DNA from: an uncultured Selenomonadaceae bacterium
GTDB taxonomy: Bacteria > Bacillota > Negativicutes > Selenomonadales > Selenomonadaceae
Length of the DNA stretch: 18,583 bases
Assembly: GCA_905236255.1 (NCBI GenBank)
Contig: CAJOPK010000109.1
Location: forward strand, 1-18,583
Reading direction: 5' to 3'
Part shown: positions 6,505 through 12,973 of the stretch, in pieces
Layout of the letters: every line of letters begins with the position of its first letter
How positions within the stretch are numbered: position 1 is the first letter of the stretch
Position numbers and translations under genes: made by a program
Notes under the pieces: model-generated
The model's database searches: none
What the model was told of the DNA's origin: nothing
Seen by the model: the letters and a program-made list of their open reading frames with translations, nothing else

Positions 6505-8145
6505 TTATTTCTTCGGCAACCATTTACACAAACCGCCGGAACACTCCAAAAAATAAAGTGCCGCCTTCATTCCGTCAACCGCAGAACTCATTATGCCGCC
6601 GGCATATCCGGCACCTTCCCCGATCGGAAAAAGTCCGGGAATGTTGACCGATTGAAAATTTTCCCGGTTTCTCAAAATTCTGCAGGGCGCACTCGTTCGC
6701 GTTTCAATTCCGGTCAAAGGAATATCCGGAGCCGCAAAATTTTTTATCTTGTCGTCCCAAAATTTTAAAGCGTTCTCCAAAGTACGGGAAACTTCCGCAG
6801 GCAAACATTTGTGAAGATCTGCCGGTTTAAAATTTCGCGGATAAGTCGGATTGACGGCAAAATCTCCGGATCCGAATTTTCCGGAAAGAAAATCCCCCGC
6901 ACTTTGAACGGGCGCGAAATAATTTTTTCCCGCCGTTTCAAACGCAAGACTTTCAAAATGTCTTTGAAATCTCATTCCGGACAATACATCATTTCCGAAA
7001 TTTTTAAAATCCGCCGCCGTCACCGTTACAAGCAAAGCGGAATTTGCGATACCGGAATTTCTTGCAAAATTACTCATTCCGTTTGTGACAACCCGATTTT
7101 TTTCGGAAGTCGCCGCAACGACGACCCCGCCCGGACACATACAAAAACTGTAAGCCCCGCGCCCGGTCGAATCGTCCCGGAAAGTCAGCATATAATCCGC
7201 CGCCGGAAGTTTCGGATTTTTGAAATCTTCCCCGAATTGAGCGCGATTTATAAATTCCTGCGGGTGTTCAATTCTCACACCAATCGCAAAAGGTTTAATT
7301 TCCATTGTAACTCCGCGCCGATTAAGCATTTCGTAAGTATCCCGCGCGGAATGACCGATGCCGAAAAAAACTTCCCGCGCCGGAATTTTTTCCGAATCGT
7401 TGACGATAACTCCAAAAATTTTTCCTTCCGAATCAATTTCAATATCCGTGACCTGCGAATCAAAATGAATTTTGCCGCCGAGCGAAATTATTTCCCGGCG
7501 AATATTTTTGACAACTTCCCGCAATCTGTCGGTGCCGATATGCGGCTTTTGCAAGTATAAAATTTCTTCCGGTGCGCCGGCTTTTACGAAAATTTCCAAA
7601 ATTTCCCGCGTCAAATCGTCGTCAATTCGCGTCGTAAGTTTTCCGTCCGAAAAAGTTCCGGCTCCGCCTTCGCCGAATTGCACATTTGAATTTTCGTCAA
7701 GTTCGCCGCCGGCAAAAAAATTTTTGACCGCCGCAGTCCTTGAATCAATATCGCCGCCGCGCTCCAAAATTATCGGATTAAATCCGGCCTTCGCCAAAGT
7801 CAATGCCGCAAACATTCCCGCAGGGCCGAAACCGACGACAACCGGCGGAGAATTTTTTAAACTTTCCGGAAGAATTGCGCGTCGAAAAACATTTTCCGGA
7901 CGTTCTTCAAAAATTTCTTTTATGTTCGGATTGTGACCGATTTTTATTTTGCCGGAAATTTCAATGTCCGCAATGTAAGTAAATTTTATTCCCGCGCCGT
8001 TTCTGCGTCGGGCATCGATTGCTTTGCGAACAATTTTCAGACCGCAAATTTTTTTCGGGGAGATTTTCAATTTTTCCGCCGCAATTTCCTCAAGACTTCG
8101 ATCGTCCGAAAGATTGACGGCAAGATTGGTAATTCTTATTTTCAA
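6505..8145 (-). CDS. FAD-dependent dehydrogenase, COG2509 type
   Basis: The 546-residue protein fits a widespread but poorly characterised group of NAD(P)/FAD-dependent dehydrogenases. An N-terminal domain of about 90 residues (KIRITNLAVNLSDD, later RRRNGAGIKFTYIADIEI) precedes the FAD-binding Rossmann motif GFGPAG at about 105-110, with Glu129 as the likely ribose contact. FGEGGAGTFSDGKLTTR follows, then PFAIGVRIEHPQ, and the C-terminal FAD motif IGEGAGYAGGIMSSAVDG at about 509. Substrate is unknown. The frame is open to 8262, but TTG at 8145 has AAAGAAGG 7 bases upstream and an extended -10 promoter just before it, so I use it. The beta-lactamase-fold gene lies 97 bases downstream; read-through is possible. 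Confidence 0.85.
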   Translation of the reverse strand: MKIRITNLAVNLSDDRSLEEIAAEKLKISPKKICGLKIVRKAIDARRRNGAGIKFTYIADIEISGKIKIGHNPNIKEIFEERPENVFRRAILPESLKNSPPVVVGFGPAGMFAALTLAKAGFNPIILERGGDIDSRTAAVKNFFAGGELDENSNVQFGEGGAGTFSDGKLTTRIDDDLTREILEIFVKAGAPEEILYLQKPHIGTDRLREVVKNIRREIISLGGKIHFDSQVTDIEIDSEGKIFGVIVNDSEKIPAREVFFGIGHSARDTYEMLNRRGVTMEIKPFAIGVRIEHPQEFINRAQFGEDFKNPKLPAADYMLTFRDDSTGRGAYSFCMCPGGVVVAATSEKNRVVTNGMSNFARNSGIANSALLVTVTAADFKNFGNDVLSGMRFQRHFESLAFETAGKNYFAPVQSAGDFLSGKFGSGDFAVNPTYPRNFKPADLHKCLPAEVSRTLENALKFWDDKIKNFAAPDIPLTGIETRTSAPCRILRNRENFQSVNIPGLFPIGEGAGYAGGIMSSAVDGMKAALYFLECSGGLCKWLPKK

Positions 8146-8172
8146 AATCACACCTTCTTTCGGAATAACCTG

Positions 8173-8201
8173 ATTATAACACCCGGAAAAAATTTTTGCA
8201 G
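8173..8201 (-). promoter_or_regulatory. Extended -10 promoter of the FAD dehydrogenase gene
   Basis: On the minus strand TGTTATAAT (8181-8173) is a perfect extended -10. A CTGCAA at 8201-8196 gives a weak -35 with 17-base spacing. Transcription would start about 20 bases before the TTG start codon. Confidence 0.65.
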
Positions 8202-8280
8202 GAAATTTAAAAATTTGAAAGAAAAAAACGGGGAAATTTCCGAAATGAAGTTTCTGCGGCATAAAAAGTTCCTTTTTTTG

Positions 8281-8300
8281 AAGTAAATCTGTTTACTTTT
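8281..8300. other. Perfect stem-loop
   Basis: AAGTAAA (8281-8287) and TTTACTT (8292-8298) form a 7-bp stem around TCTG. A short T run follows on the plus strand. No gene ends just upstream on the plus strand, so a terminator role is doubtful; it could be an operator. Confidence 0.3.
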
Positions 8301-8350
8301 CGCCGCATCGGTCAAAAGAAGTTACTTCTTTACACTCCCTTCGCGGGTTG

Positions 8351-8464
8351 GCGGGTTTCTCCCGCATTTGTTACTTCCCGACCGAAATCATAAAGGGCGG
8401 CAAAGGGAGTTCCTTTTTAAGAATGGTTTTGCGGGTTCGAATCCCGCTCATATACTTCCCGCCG
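8351..8464 (+). repeat. Duplicated hairpin module, two diverged copies
   Basis: Copy A (8351-8384) and copy B (8431-8464) lie 80 bases apart. Each has a GCGGG/CCCGC hairpin, then 6-8 bases, then TACTTCCCG(A)CCG. Copy B has a 7-base tRNA-type T loop; copy A has a 5-base TTTCT loop. The order and spacing are shared although the loops differ. Confidence 0.45.
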
Positions 8465-8471
8465 CTTTTTT
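8397..8471 (+). terminator. Terminator-like structure ahead of the pyrK promoter
   Basis: GCGGC (8397-8401) and GGGAG (8405-8409) can pair with CTTCCC and GCCGC (8455-8465), enclosing the T-arm hairpin, and TTTTTT follows at 8466-8471. It would insulate the pyrK promoter. The long branched loop makes it less certain than a simple hairpin. Confidence 0.35.
8431..8447 (+). pseudogene. tRNA T-arm remnant
   Basis: GCGGG-TTCGAAT-CCCGC is a perfect tRNA T-arm: a 5-bp stem and a loop matching TTCRANY. No matching acceptor 5' strand (TATATGA for the following TCATATA), no D-arm, no anticodon arm with T33 and no CCA could be found around it, so this is not an intact tRNA. It may be a decayed tRNA or the scar of an element that integrated at a tRNA 3' end. 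Confidence 0.5.
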
Positions 8472-8472
8472 G

Positions 8473-8500
8473 TTGACAAATGCGAAGTAAAAGTTATAAT
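8473..8500 (+). promoter_or_regulatory. Strong sigma-A-type promoter of the pyrK-like gene
   Basis: Perfect TTGACA (8473-8478) and perfect TATAAT (8495-8500) are separated by 16 bases. The leader to the ATG at 8585 is about 78 bases. It contains an extra GGAGG at 8511-8515 with no ATG at a suitable distance. Confidence 0.85.
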
Positions 8501-8584
8501 CAAATTGCGTGGAGGTGGAATTAAGGAAACGCTCATTTTTTTGTGGAAAGCTGTACAAATTTTAAATCCGGGAGAGAAATTTTT

Positions 8585-9337
8585 ATGGCAAAAATTTTTG
8601 AAACGAAAATAAAATCAAATGCGGAAGTTGCCGAAAGTATTTTCAAACTTGAAATCGAATCGGCAAAACTTGCGGAACTTTCAAAAGCCGGGCAATTTGT
8701 TCAGGTGAAATTGCCCGCAGAAGAATTTACCCTGCGTCGTCCTTTGGGGATTGCCGGAACTTCAGGCGGCATTGTGAAAATTTTTTACCGTGTCGTCGGG
8801 AAGGGAACAAATTTTTTGTCGTCCCTCAAACCGGGAGAAATTTTGAATATCCTCGCACCTCTCGGAAACGGATTTAATTTGAATTTTGACGGTCAAATTT
8901 TGCTTGTCGGCGGCGGCATGGGACTTGCGCCCTTGCTTTGTGCGGCGGAACAATCTTCCGGTGCCGATGTTTTAATCGGCGGCAAAAATTCCGGAGAAGT
9001 CAAATTTTGGATTGAAGAATTTAAAAAAGTTTCGGACGAAATTTTTGTGACGACCGACGACGGAAGTTTCGGAAAAAGAGGTTTTGTCACGAATTTTTTG
9101 CCGGAGGTTTTGGTAAGAAAAAATTATTCAACCGTTTTGACCTGCGGGCCGGAAATTATGATGCGCGGTGTTGCAAAAATTTCCGGCGAATACGGATTAT
9201 CCCCGCAAATTTCACTCGAAAAAAGAATGGCATGCGGTTTGGGCGCATGCCTGAGCTGTTCGATTGACACAAAGGGCGGAAGGAAAAAAGTTTGCAAAGA
9301 CGGGCCGGTTTTTGATGCGGCGGATATTTTCGGCTGA
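8585..9337 (+). CDS. pyrK: Dihydroorotate dehydrogenase electron-transfer subunit, PyrK-like
   Basis: PyrK carries FAD and a [2Fe-2S] cluster and passes electrons from the class 1B dihydroorotate dehydrogenase PyrD to NAD+ in pyrimidine synthesis. The 250 residues are the usual length. Residues 1-95 form the FAD barrel with RRPLGIAG at 51, followed by the NAD-binding half with VGGGMGLAP at about 108-116. The C-terminal iron-sulfur site has Cys217, Cys222, Cys225 and Cys237 in the family context EKRMACGLGACLSC and VCKDGPVFDA. I chose the ATG at 8585 because GGGAGAG lies 8 bases upstream; a GTG at 8543 in frame lacks one. No pyrD lies next to it here, and the gene appears monocistronic, ending against convergent cdsA. 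Confidence 0.88.
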   Translation: MAKIFETKIKSNAEVAESIFKLEIESAKLAELSKAGQFVQVKLPAEEFTLRRPLGIAGTSGGIVKIFYRVVGKGTNFLSSLKPGEILNILAPLGNGFNLNFDGQILLVGGGMGLAPLLCAAEQSSGADVLIGGKNSGEVKFWIEEFKKVSDEIFVTTDDGSFGKRGFVTNFLPEVLVRKNYSTVLTCGPEIMMRGVAKISGEYGLSPQISLEKRMACGLGACLSCSIDTKGGRKKVCKDGPVFDAADIFG

Positions 9338-9360
9338 AGAAATTTAAATAATTTCAGCCG
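9331..9360. terminator. Hairpin between convergent pyrK and cdsA
   Basis: CGGCTGAA (9331-9338) pairs perfectly with TTCAGCCG (9353-9360) around a 14-base AT-rich loop. It includes the pyrK stop codon and spans the cdsA stop at 9344-9346. Neither strand has a T run after it, so it may protect or separate 3' ends and not terminate by the intrinsic route. Confidence 0.4.
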
Positions 9361-10255
9361 CCATGACGTAATGGTAAAAAACCGGCGCGGTATATAAAAT
9401 GCTGTCGAATCTGTCCAAAACTCCGCCGTGTCCGGGAATCAGAAAACCGGAATCTTTTATACCGACGTATCTTTTTATGACCGACTCCACCAAATCTCCG
9501 AGCGTTGCGACAACAGCCAAAAGTACGCCGGCGATTGCCATTTTTACAAGCGGAAAACCGAAAACAAAAGTTCCGAAAAGCACGGCGGTCAAAGTCGTTC
9601 CGACAACTCCGCCCAAAAATCCTTCGACGGTTTTTTTGGGGCTTATCGACGACGCAAGTTTATGCGCGCCTATTGCGGAACCGACGAAATAAGCAAATGT
9701 GTCGCTTGCCCATGTGCAGAGGAACAACACCCAGACAAGAGAACAGCCGACATCAAAATTCAGATTGTTGAACGAACTCAAAAGTTGGGAAAAATCAAAA
9801 TTCAAAAACTCCGGAATGACCGAATTTAAATCGGCGTTTAAATTTGTCAGTTCTTCAAAAGGTCGCGTTTCTCCGGAAAAAAATCTCAACAAAATCAAAT
9901 GAGCGAACGGCAATCCGATATACAAAACTCCGGCAACCGAAACACAGGCATCGGTCGGGCGCGTACTTCCGTAAAGCAGGACGGTCAGCAGAAATATTGC
10001 CAAAGTTCCCAAAGTTATGACCGCCAAAAGTTCTTCGATACTTCCGAGCCACGCGCAGAGCAAGATAAAAATCAAAGTCACCGCCCCGAAAATATATGTA
10101 ACGGCAATTCCAATTTTTGAAAATGCATCGGCGTATTCATGCCAGGCGACAAGGGTCAAAAGTACCGCAAAAGCCGCAAAAGGTATACCGCCGTACTGAA
10201 TCACAAACGCCGCAATCGTTATGCCGATTATCCCGGTGATTATTCTCAAAAACAA
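9344..10255 (-). CDS. cdsA: Phosphatidate cytidylyltransferase
   Basis: CdsA makes CDP-diacylglycerol from phosphatidate and CTP at the cytoplasmic membrane, the branch point of phospholipid synthesis. The 303-residue protein has about eight hydrophobic segments. Its C-terminus carries SPKKTVEGFLGGVVG and the family signature SVIKRYVGIKDSGFLIPGHG followed by GVLDRFDS, with the acidic metal-binding residues present. The frame runs back to 10420, but that extension is a low-complexity translation of a repeated intergenic stretch (NLCRQ twice). I start at TTG 10255, giving LFLRIITGIIG as the first membrane helix, with GGGGAG 10 bases upstream at 10271-10266. The usual uppS, dxr or rseP neighbours are absent here; the gene stands alone, divergent from a GH84 gene. 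Confidence 0.9.
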   Translation of the reverse strand: MFLRIITGIIGITIAAFVIQYGGIPFAAFAVLLTLVAWHEYADAFSKIGIAVTYIFGAVTLIFILLCAWLGSIEELLAVITLGTLAIFLLTVLLYGSTRPTDACVSVAGVLYIGLPFAHLILLRFFSGETRPFEELTNLNADLNSVIPEFLNFDFSQLLSSFNNLNFDVGCSLVWVLFLCTWASDTFAYFVGSAIGAHKLASSISPKKTVEGFLGGVVGTTLTAVLFGTFVFGFPLVKMAIAGVLLAVVATLGDLVESVIKRYVGIKDSGFLIPGHGGVLDRFDSILYTAPVFYHYVMAAEII

Positions 10256-10290
10256 AACCGAAACACTCCCCGCCAAAATTTTTTCTTTCG

Positions 10291-10356
10291 GGAAAATTCT
10301 TTGCCGGCAAAGATTTTCCTGCCGGCATAAATTTTTCCGCCGGCTTGCAAAAATTT
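10291..10356. repeat. Three imperfect 18-bp tandem repeats with GCCGGC cores
   Basis: GCCGGC occurs at 10303, 10321 and 10339, exactly 18 bases apart, each followed or preceded by an A/T-rich stretch. Read on the minus strand, the first two units agree at 14 of 18 positions. The left core is part of a 14-bp perfect palindrome at 10299-10312 (CTTTGCCGGCAAAG). The array sits between the divergent cdsA and GH84 starts, so it could be an operator. TTGCAA at 10345-10350 could be a -35 for the GH84 gene with TAAATT at 10368-10373. Confidence 0.5.
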
Positions 10357-10391
10357 GGCGCGTGTTGTAAATTAACGACGAGGTGAAAAAA

Positions 10392-11804
10392 ATGAAAATT
10401 TTTAAAAGGCTTGCACTCATGACTTTGATGATGACAATGATTCACGGCACGACTTTTGCCGAACCGATAACTTTGCGCGGAATAGTCGAGGGTTTTTACG
10501 GCGCGCCCTGGACTTTCAAGGCAAGAACGGAAATGATGAGTTTTTGCCGCAAAAATAATTTGAACGCTTACATTTATGCACCGAAAGACGACGCATTTCA
10601 CCGGGACAAGTGGCGGGAACCTTATCCGGAAAACAACTTGGAAGATATGAAAATTCTCGTCGATACCGCGAAAAAAAATAACGTGCGCTTTATTTTTGCA
10701 ATTTCGCCCGGACTTGATTTGAATTACAAGGGCAAAAAAGGCGACGAAGATTTTGATTTGATGCTCCAAAAAATTGAGTCGGTTTATAAAATCGGCGTTC
10801 GCGATTTTGCCGTTTTCTTTGACGACATCAAAGACGACGACGGAAAAAATCAGGCGGAATTTTTAAACAAACTTCAAGACGCTCTGCTCAAAAGGCACAC
10901 GGATATTGCACATTTGATAACCGTTCCGAAAGAATATTTTTACGATGACATGGTGAAGGGCGGCAAGGGCAAGGCAAAACCTTACACGGAAGATTTTGCC
11001 AAAAATCTCGACAGGCGGATTTTGGTTCTTTATACCGGCAAAGGAGTCGTCTGCGAAGGAATTTCGGATTCGGAACTTGCGGCGGCAAACAAATTGTACG
11101 GGCGGGATCTCGGCGTATGGTGGAATTATCCGGTCAACGATTATCCTTTGACGGAAAACGGAAATCGGGAAGTCAAACTTGCACTCGGCGCGATTGAAAA
11201 TTTGCCCAAAACAAATTTGCCGGCAATTTTTTTCAATCCCATGAGCCGCCCGGAACTTTCAAAAATTGCACTTGCAACCGGAGCAAATTATGCCAACGCG
11301 CCGGCGATGTATGATCCGGAAAAGGCTTGGAATACGGCGATCGACAATCAATTCGGGGAAGTCGCGCCGGCAATGAAAGTTTTTGCAAGTCATTCAAGAC
11401 ACCTGCAAAATTCTTGGGCAAACGTCGGAAAAGCCGATGCGCCGGAATTTACGACGGCTGCATATTTGGTCATAAACGCTTACAAAAAGGGCAAGTCGGC
11501 GGATTTTACCGCAATCGACGAGATAATTGACGAAATGGAAAAATCGGCGGATATTCTGCTCAAAAATATGAAACGCGAACCCCTGCGTGAATGTCAATTT
11601 CAGCTTGAACAATTCCGCAGACTTGCGCGGGCGGATCGTCTTGCCGTACAGTCTTTGAAAGACAAAAAATTGCATCCCCGTTTGAGAATGCTCCGGGAAG
11701 AAATTTCCCTTCATGAATCGGAGGCCGTACTTTCCGAAAATGTTGCAAGAAAATTTATCGACGACGTTATCGAACTTTTCCCGGAAACGAAAAAGAAAAA
11801 GTAA
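10392..11804 (+). CDS. Secreted GH84 beta-N-acetylglucosaminidase
   Basis: The 470-residue protein begins with a signal peptide (MKIFKRLALMTLMMTM, cleavage probably after TFA near residue 23). The GH84 (NAGidase) catalytic barrel follows at once: LRGIVEGFYGAPW, then NAYIYAPKDDAFHRDKWRE, FIFAISPGLDL and the catalytic aspartate pair Asp144-Asp145 in FAVFFDDIKDDDG. WWNYPVNDYP and a helical C-terminal region complete the usual arrangement. Such enzymes remove terminal N-acetylglucosamine by substrate-assisted catalysis, acting on mucin glycans, hyaluronan fragments or O-GlcNAc proteins outside the cell. No C-terminal anchor or carbohydrate-binding module is seen. ATG at 10392 is chosen because GAGGTG lies 6 bases upstream; a GTG at 10383 overlaps that site. 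It is a single-gene transcript ending at the terminator 11832-11866. Confidence 0.88.
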   Translation: MKIFKRLALMTLMMTMIHGTTFAEPITLRGIVEGFYGAPWTFKARTEMMSFCRKNNLNAYIYAPKDDAFHRDKWREPYPENNLEDMKILVDTAKKNNVRFIFAISPGLDLNYKGKKGDEDFDLMLQKIESVYKIGVRDFAVFFDDIKDDDGKNQAEFLNKLQDALLKRHTDIAHLITVPKEYFYDDMVKGGKGKAKPYTEDFAKNLDRRILVLYTGKGVVCEGISDSELAAANKLYGRDLGVWWNYPVNDYPLTENGNREVKLALGAIENLPKTNLPAIFFNPMSRPELSKIALATGANYANAPAMYDPEKAWNTAIDNQFGEVAPAMKVFASHSRHLQNSWANVGKADAPEFTTAAYLVINAYKKGKSADFTAIDEIIDEMEKSADILLKNMKREPLRECQFQLEQFRRLARADRLAVQSLKDKKLHPRLRMLREEISLHESEAVLSENVARKFIDDVIELFPETKKKK

Positions 11805-11831
11805 TTCGCATATTTGAAAAATCTTAAAAAT

Positions 11832-11866
11832 TCGCCGCAATTTAAATTTGCCGGGCGATTTTTTTT
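11832..11866 (+). terminator. Intrinsic terminator after the GH84 gene
   Basis: TCGCC-GCAA (11832-11840) pairs with TTGC and GGCGA (11848-11858) with a two-base bulge, followed by eight T residues at 11859-11866. It lies 28 bases after the stop codon. Confidence 0.8.
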
Positions 11867-11887
11867 ACGAAATTGCGAAACCCGGAC

Positions 11888-11916
11888 TTGCCGAAAAAAT
11901 CATTTTGTATTAAATT
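11888..11916 (+). promoter_or_regulatory. Possible promoter of the DAHP synthase gene
   Basis: TTGCCG (11888-11893) and TAAATT (11911-11916) are 17 bases apart, each matching four of six consensus bases. It sits in the right place, between a terminator and GGAGG at 11944-11948, but is weak. Confidence 0.35.
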
Positions 11917-11959
11917 ATTGCCCGGTTTTAAATTTTGAAATTCGGAGGTTTACATAAAT

Positions 11960-12973
11960 ATGATTATCGTAATGTCGCAGGGAGCGACCAAAGAAAATAT
12001 TGATGCCGTAGTCAGAAAATTGGAAGCGCGGAATTTGCGCGCTCACCTTTCGACCGGTGAAGAAAGAACCATTGTCGGCGTTATCGGCGACAAAAAAATT
12101 ATTGCCAATCTTGAAATGAATATGATGGACGGTGTTGAAAAGACCGTTCGCATTACCGAAAAATATAAACTTGTCGGGCGCGACTTTCACCCGGAAAATA
12201 CGATTATAAAAATCGGCGACGTTGAGATCGGCGGCAACGAAATTGTCGTTATGGCGGGTCCCTGTTCCGTTGAAAGTTTTGAACAGGTCAGAGAAACCGC
12301 CGAATCCGTCAAAAAAGCCGGCGCAAAAATTTTGCGCGGCGGTGCTTTCAAGCCCAGAACTTCTCCTTACGATTTTCAGGGGCTGGGCGAGGACGGCTTA
12401 AAAATTCTGCGCACGGTTGCCGACGAATTTGATTTGAAAGTCGTCACCGAAATTGTGGATAAAGACGATATTGAAGTTATAAGCGAGTATGCCGATATTT
12501 TGCAGGTCGGTGCGCGCAATATGCAAAATTTTCAAATGCTCAAGGCTTTGGGAAAATGCAACAAGCCGGTTATGTTAAAGCGCGGTCTTTGTGCAACAAT
12601 CAGCGAATGGCTTAACGCCGCCGAATACATAATGATCGGCGGAAACGAAAATGTAATGTTCTGCGAGCGCGGTATCAGAACTTACGAAACTTTCACCCGG
12701 AATACTTTGGACTTGTCGGCTGTTGCGGCAATAAAAGAACTTTCACACCTGCCGATAATAGCGGATCCCAGTCACGGTACCGGGCGCAGAAAAATGGTTG
12801 CGCCGATGGCACGCGCCGCAATAGCTGCAGGTGCCGACGGCTTGATGATTGAAGTTCATCCTCAGCCGGAAGTTGCCCTTTCGGACGGGGATCAATCACT
12901 CACTCCGGCAGATTTTCAAAAGATGATGCAAGACCTGCGCGGCATTTCAAAAGTAATGGGGAAAACGATATGA
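11960..12973 (+). CDS. aroF: 3-deoxy-7-phosphoheptulonate (DAHP) synthase, type I-beta
   Basis: This enzyme joins phosphoenolpyruvate and erythrose 4-phosphate in the first step of the shikimate pathway. The 337 residues hold an N-terminal ferredoxin-like domain (1-70), typical of the Thermotoga/Bacillota type I-beta form and used for feedback control by aromatic amino acids. The catalytic barrel follows: GPCSVES at 100-106 with metal ligand Cys102, KPRTSPY at 131, LQVGARNMQNF at 181, KRGL at 207, and His272 in DPSHGTGRR. The ending VALSDGDQSLTPADFQ is typical. GGAGG at 11944-11948 precedes the ATG by 11 bases. The stop overlaps the histidine kinase start by 4 bases. Chorismate made downstream feeds aromatic amino acids and the menaquinone route implied by mqnE. 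Confidence 0.93.
   Translation: MIIVMSQGATKENIDAVVRKLEARNLRAHLSTGEERTIVGVIGDKKIIANLEMNMMDGVEKTVRITEKYKLVGRDFHPENTIIKIGDVEIGGNEIVVMAGPCSVESFEQVRETAESVKKAGAKILRGGAFKPRTSPYDFQGLGEDGLKILRTVADEFDLKVVTEIVDKDDIEVISEYADILQVGARNMQNFQMLKALGKCNKPVMLKRGLCATISEWLNAAEYIMIGGNENVMFCERGIRTYETFTRNTLDLSAVAAIKELSHLPIIADPSHGTGRRKMVAPMARAAIAAGADGLMIEVHPQPEVALSDGDQSLTPADFQKMMQDLRGISKVMGKTI

Larger units (their letters stand above)
8182..8584. other. 400-bp divergent intergenic region with remnants
   Basis: No convincing protein gene is present. The region holds, from left to right: a 7-bp perfect hairpin with TCTG loop at 8281-8298; a long-range pair TCGGTC (8308-8313) with GACCGA (8380-8385); a GCGGG/CCCGC hairpin at 8351-8365; a tRNA T-arm remnant at 8431-8447; a terminator-like stem at 8397-8471; and the pyrK promoter at 8473-8500. 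The two GCGGG hairpins are each followed by a similar TACTTCCCG segment, so part of the region is an old duplication. Confidence 0.6.

Noticed and set aside
7933..8286. Open frame on the plus strand opposite the FAD dehydrogenase gene and its promoter
   Set aside because: It overlaps a well-supported gene on the other strand, has no recognisable motif or good ribosome binding site, and runs through promoter sequence.
8351..8471. Intact tRNA, T-box leader or selenocysteine tRNA around the T-arm
   Set aside because: No matching acceptor strand, D-arm, anticodon loop or CCA was found, and no T-box AGGGTGG-like motif is present.
8509..8565. Possible leader peptide starting at GTG between the pyrK promoter and its ATG
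   Set aside because: The GTG lies almost at the expected transcription start, has no ribosome binding site of its own and gives an 18-residue peptide without regulatory codons or an attenuator-like structure.
10256..10420. N-terminal extension of cdsA containing repeated NLCRQ
   Set aside because: It translates the 18-bp tandem repeats and precedes a well-placed TTG start with a ribosome binding site; CdsA proteins normally begin just before the first membrane helix.
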